Shown here one piece after another: positions 14,236-14,290 of a stretch of 14,290 bases of DNA. Location: contig JBBDWN010000147.1 of assembly GCA_040902855.1 (NCBI GenBank), forward strand, positions 1-14,290, in the 5' to 3' direction. The stretch's first letter is position 1, and every line of letters starts with the position of its first letter. A model generated the notes under the pieces. That model did no database searches. It was not told the DNA's origin and was given only the letters and a program-made list of their open reading frames with translations. Made by a program: the position numbers and the translations under genes. Source of the DNA: DATHWB01 sp040902855. Its GTDB lineage: Bacteria; Actinomycetota; Acidimicrobiia; Spongiisociales; ZC4RG35.

Positions 14236-14290
14236 TCAGCTTCCTACGGCGGTTTCTCCGAATTCGGCGTAGGGGCCTTCGAAGCGGATG
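14236..14290 (-). CDS. C-terminal end of an unidentified gene running in from the right edge (partial)
   Basis: On the minus strand an open frame enters from the edge and ends at a TGA at 14236-14238. The last 17 residues visible are IRFEGPYAEFGETAVGS. The residue composition looks protein-like and the stop lies about 20 bp from the repeat, as in copy 1, where the repeat also sits at a gene's 3' end. Too little is visible to name the protein. It could be a chance open frame. Confidence 0.4.
   Translation of the reverse strand, partial: IRFEGPYAEFGETAVGS

Overview
The window reads as the chromosome of a high-GC actinobacterium. The evidence is strong G/C preference at third codon positions, frequent GTG and TTG starts, stop/start overlaps of the ATGA and TTGA type, and gene families typical of Actinobacteria. 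Acidimicrobiia or a mycobacterial relative is possible, but there is no rRNA or marker gene to place it. No tRNA, CRISPR array, insertion sequence, phage or plasmid gene was seen.

Region 1 (about 75-7516) is a leucine/isovalerate catabolic locus. An MFS transporter on the minus strand is divergent from a five-gene plus-strand operon: a TetR regulator, an acyl-CoA carboxylase beta subunit, the biotin-carrying alpha subunit, an isovaleryl-CoA-type acyl-CoA dehydrogenase, and a CitE-like beta-hydroxyacyl-CoA lyase. Junctions are tight: two ATGA overlaps, a 2-bp gap and a 13-bp gap. A perfect 22-bp palindrome (1337-1358) in the divergent spacer is a strong TetR operator candidate. An FkbR2/MaoC-type hydratase lies just beyond, on the opposite strand (7707-8198). 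Together these genes match the set in Mycobacterium tuberculosis Rv2498c-Rv2506. They would cover leucine breakdown from isovaleryl-CoA to acetyl-CoA plus acetoacetate, using a MaoC hydratase and a CitE-like lyase in place of the classical crotonase and HMG-CoA lyase.

Region 2 (7450-7660) is a composite G/C-run repeat. It supplies the last codons of the lyase and fills the spacer before the hydratase. A collinear second copy in opposite orientation lies at 14073-14215, so the two copies bracket about 6.4 kb.

Region 3 (7707-10794, minus strand) carries, in transcription order, a lipoate ligase/amidotransferase-family protein, a fusion of type II 3-dehydroquinate dehydratase with an alpha/beta hydrolase, a secreted or anchored lysozyme-like protein whose expected catalytic glutamate is valine, and the MaoC hydratase.

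Region 4 (10858-13679, plus strand) carries an ABC exporter half-transporter, whose conserved N-terminus is encoded in frame upstream of any ordinary start codon, overlapping a PLP-dependent threonine/serine dehydratase. A convergent small protein with a possible zinc-ribbon start (13686-14039, minus) follows, then the second repeat copy and the tail of an unidentified minus-strand gene at the right edge. No gene-free stretch exceeds 300 bases.
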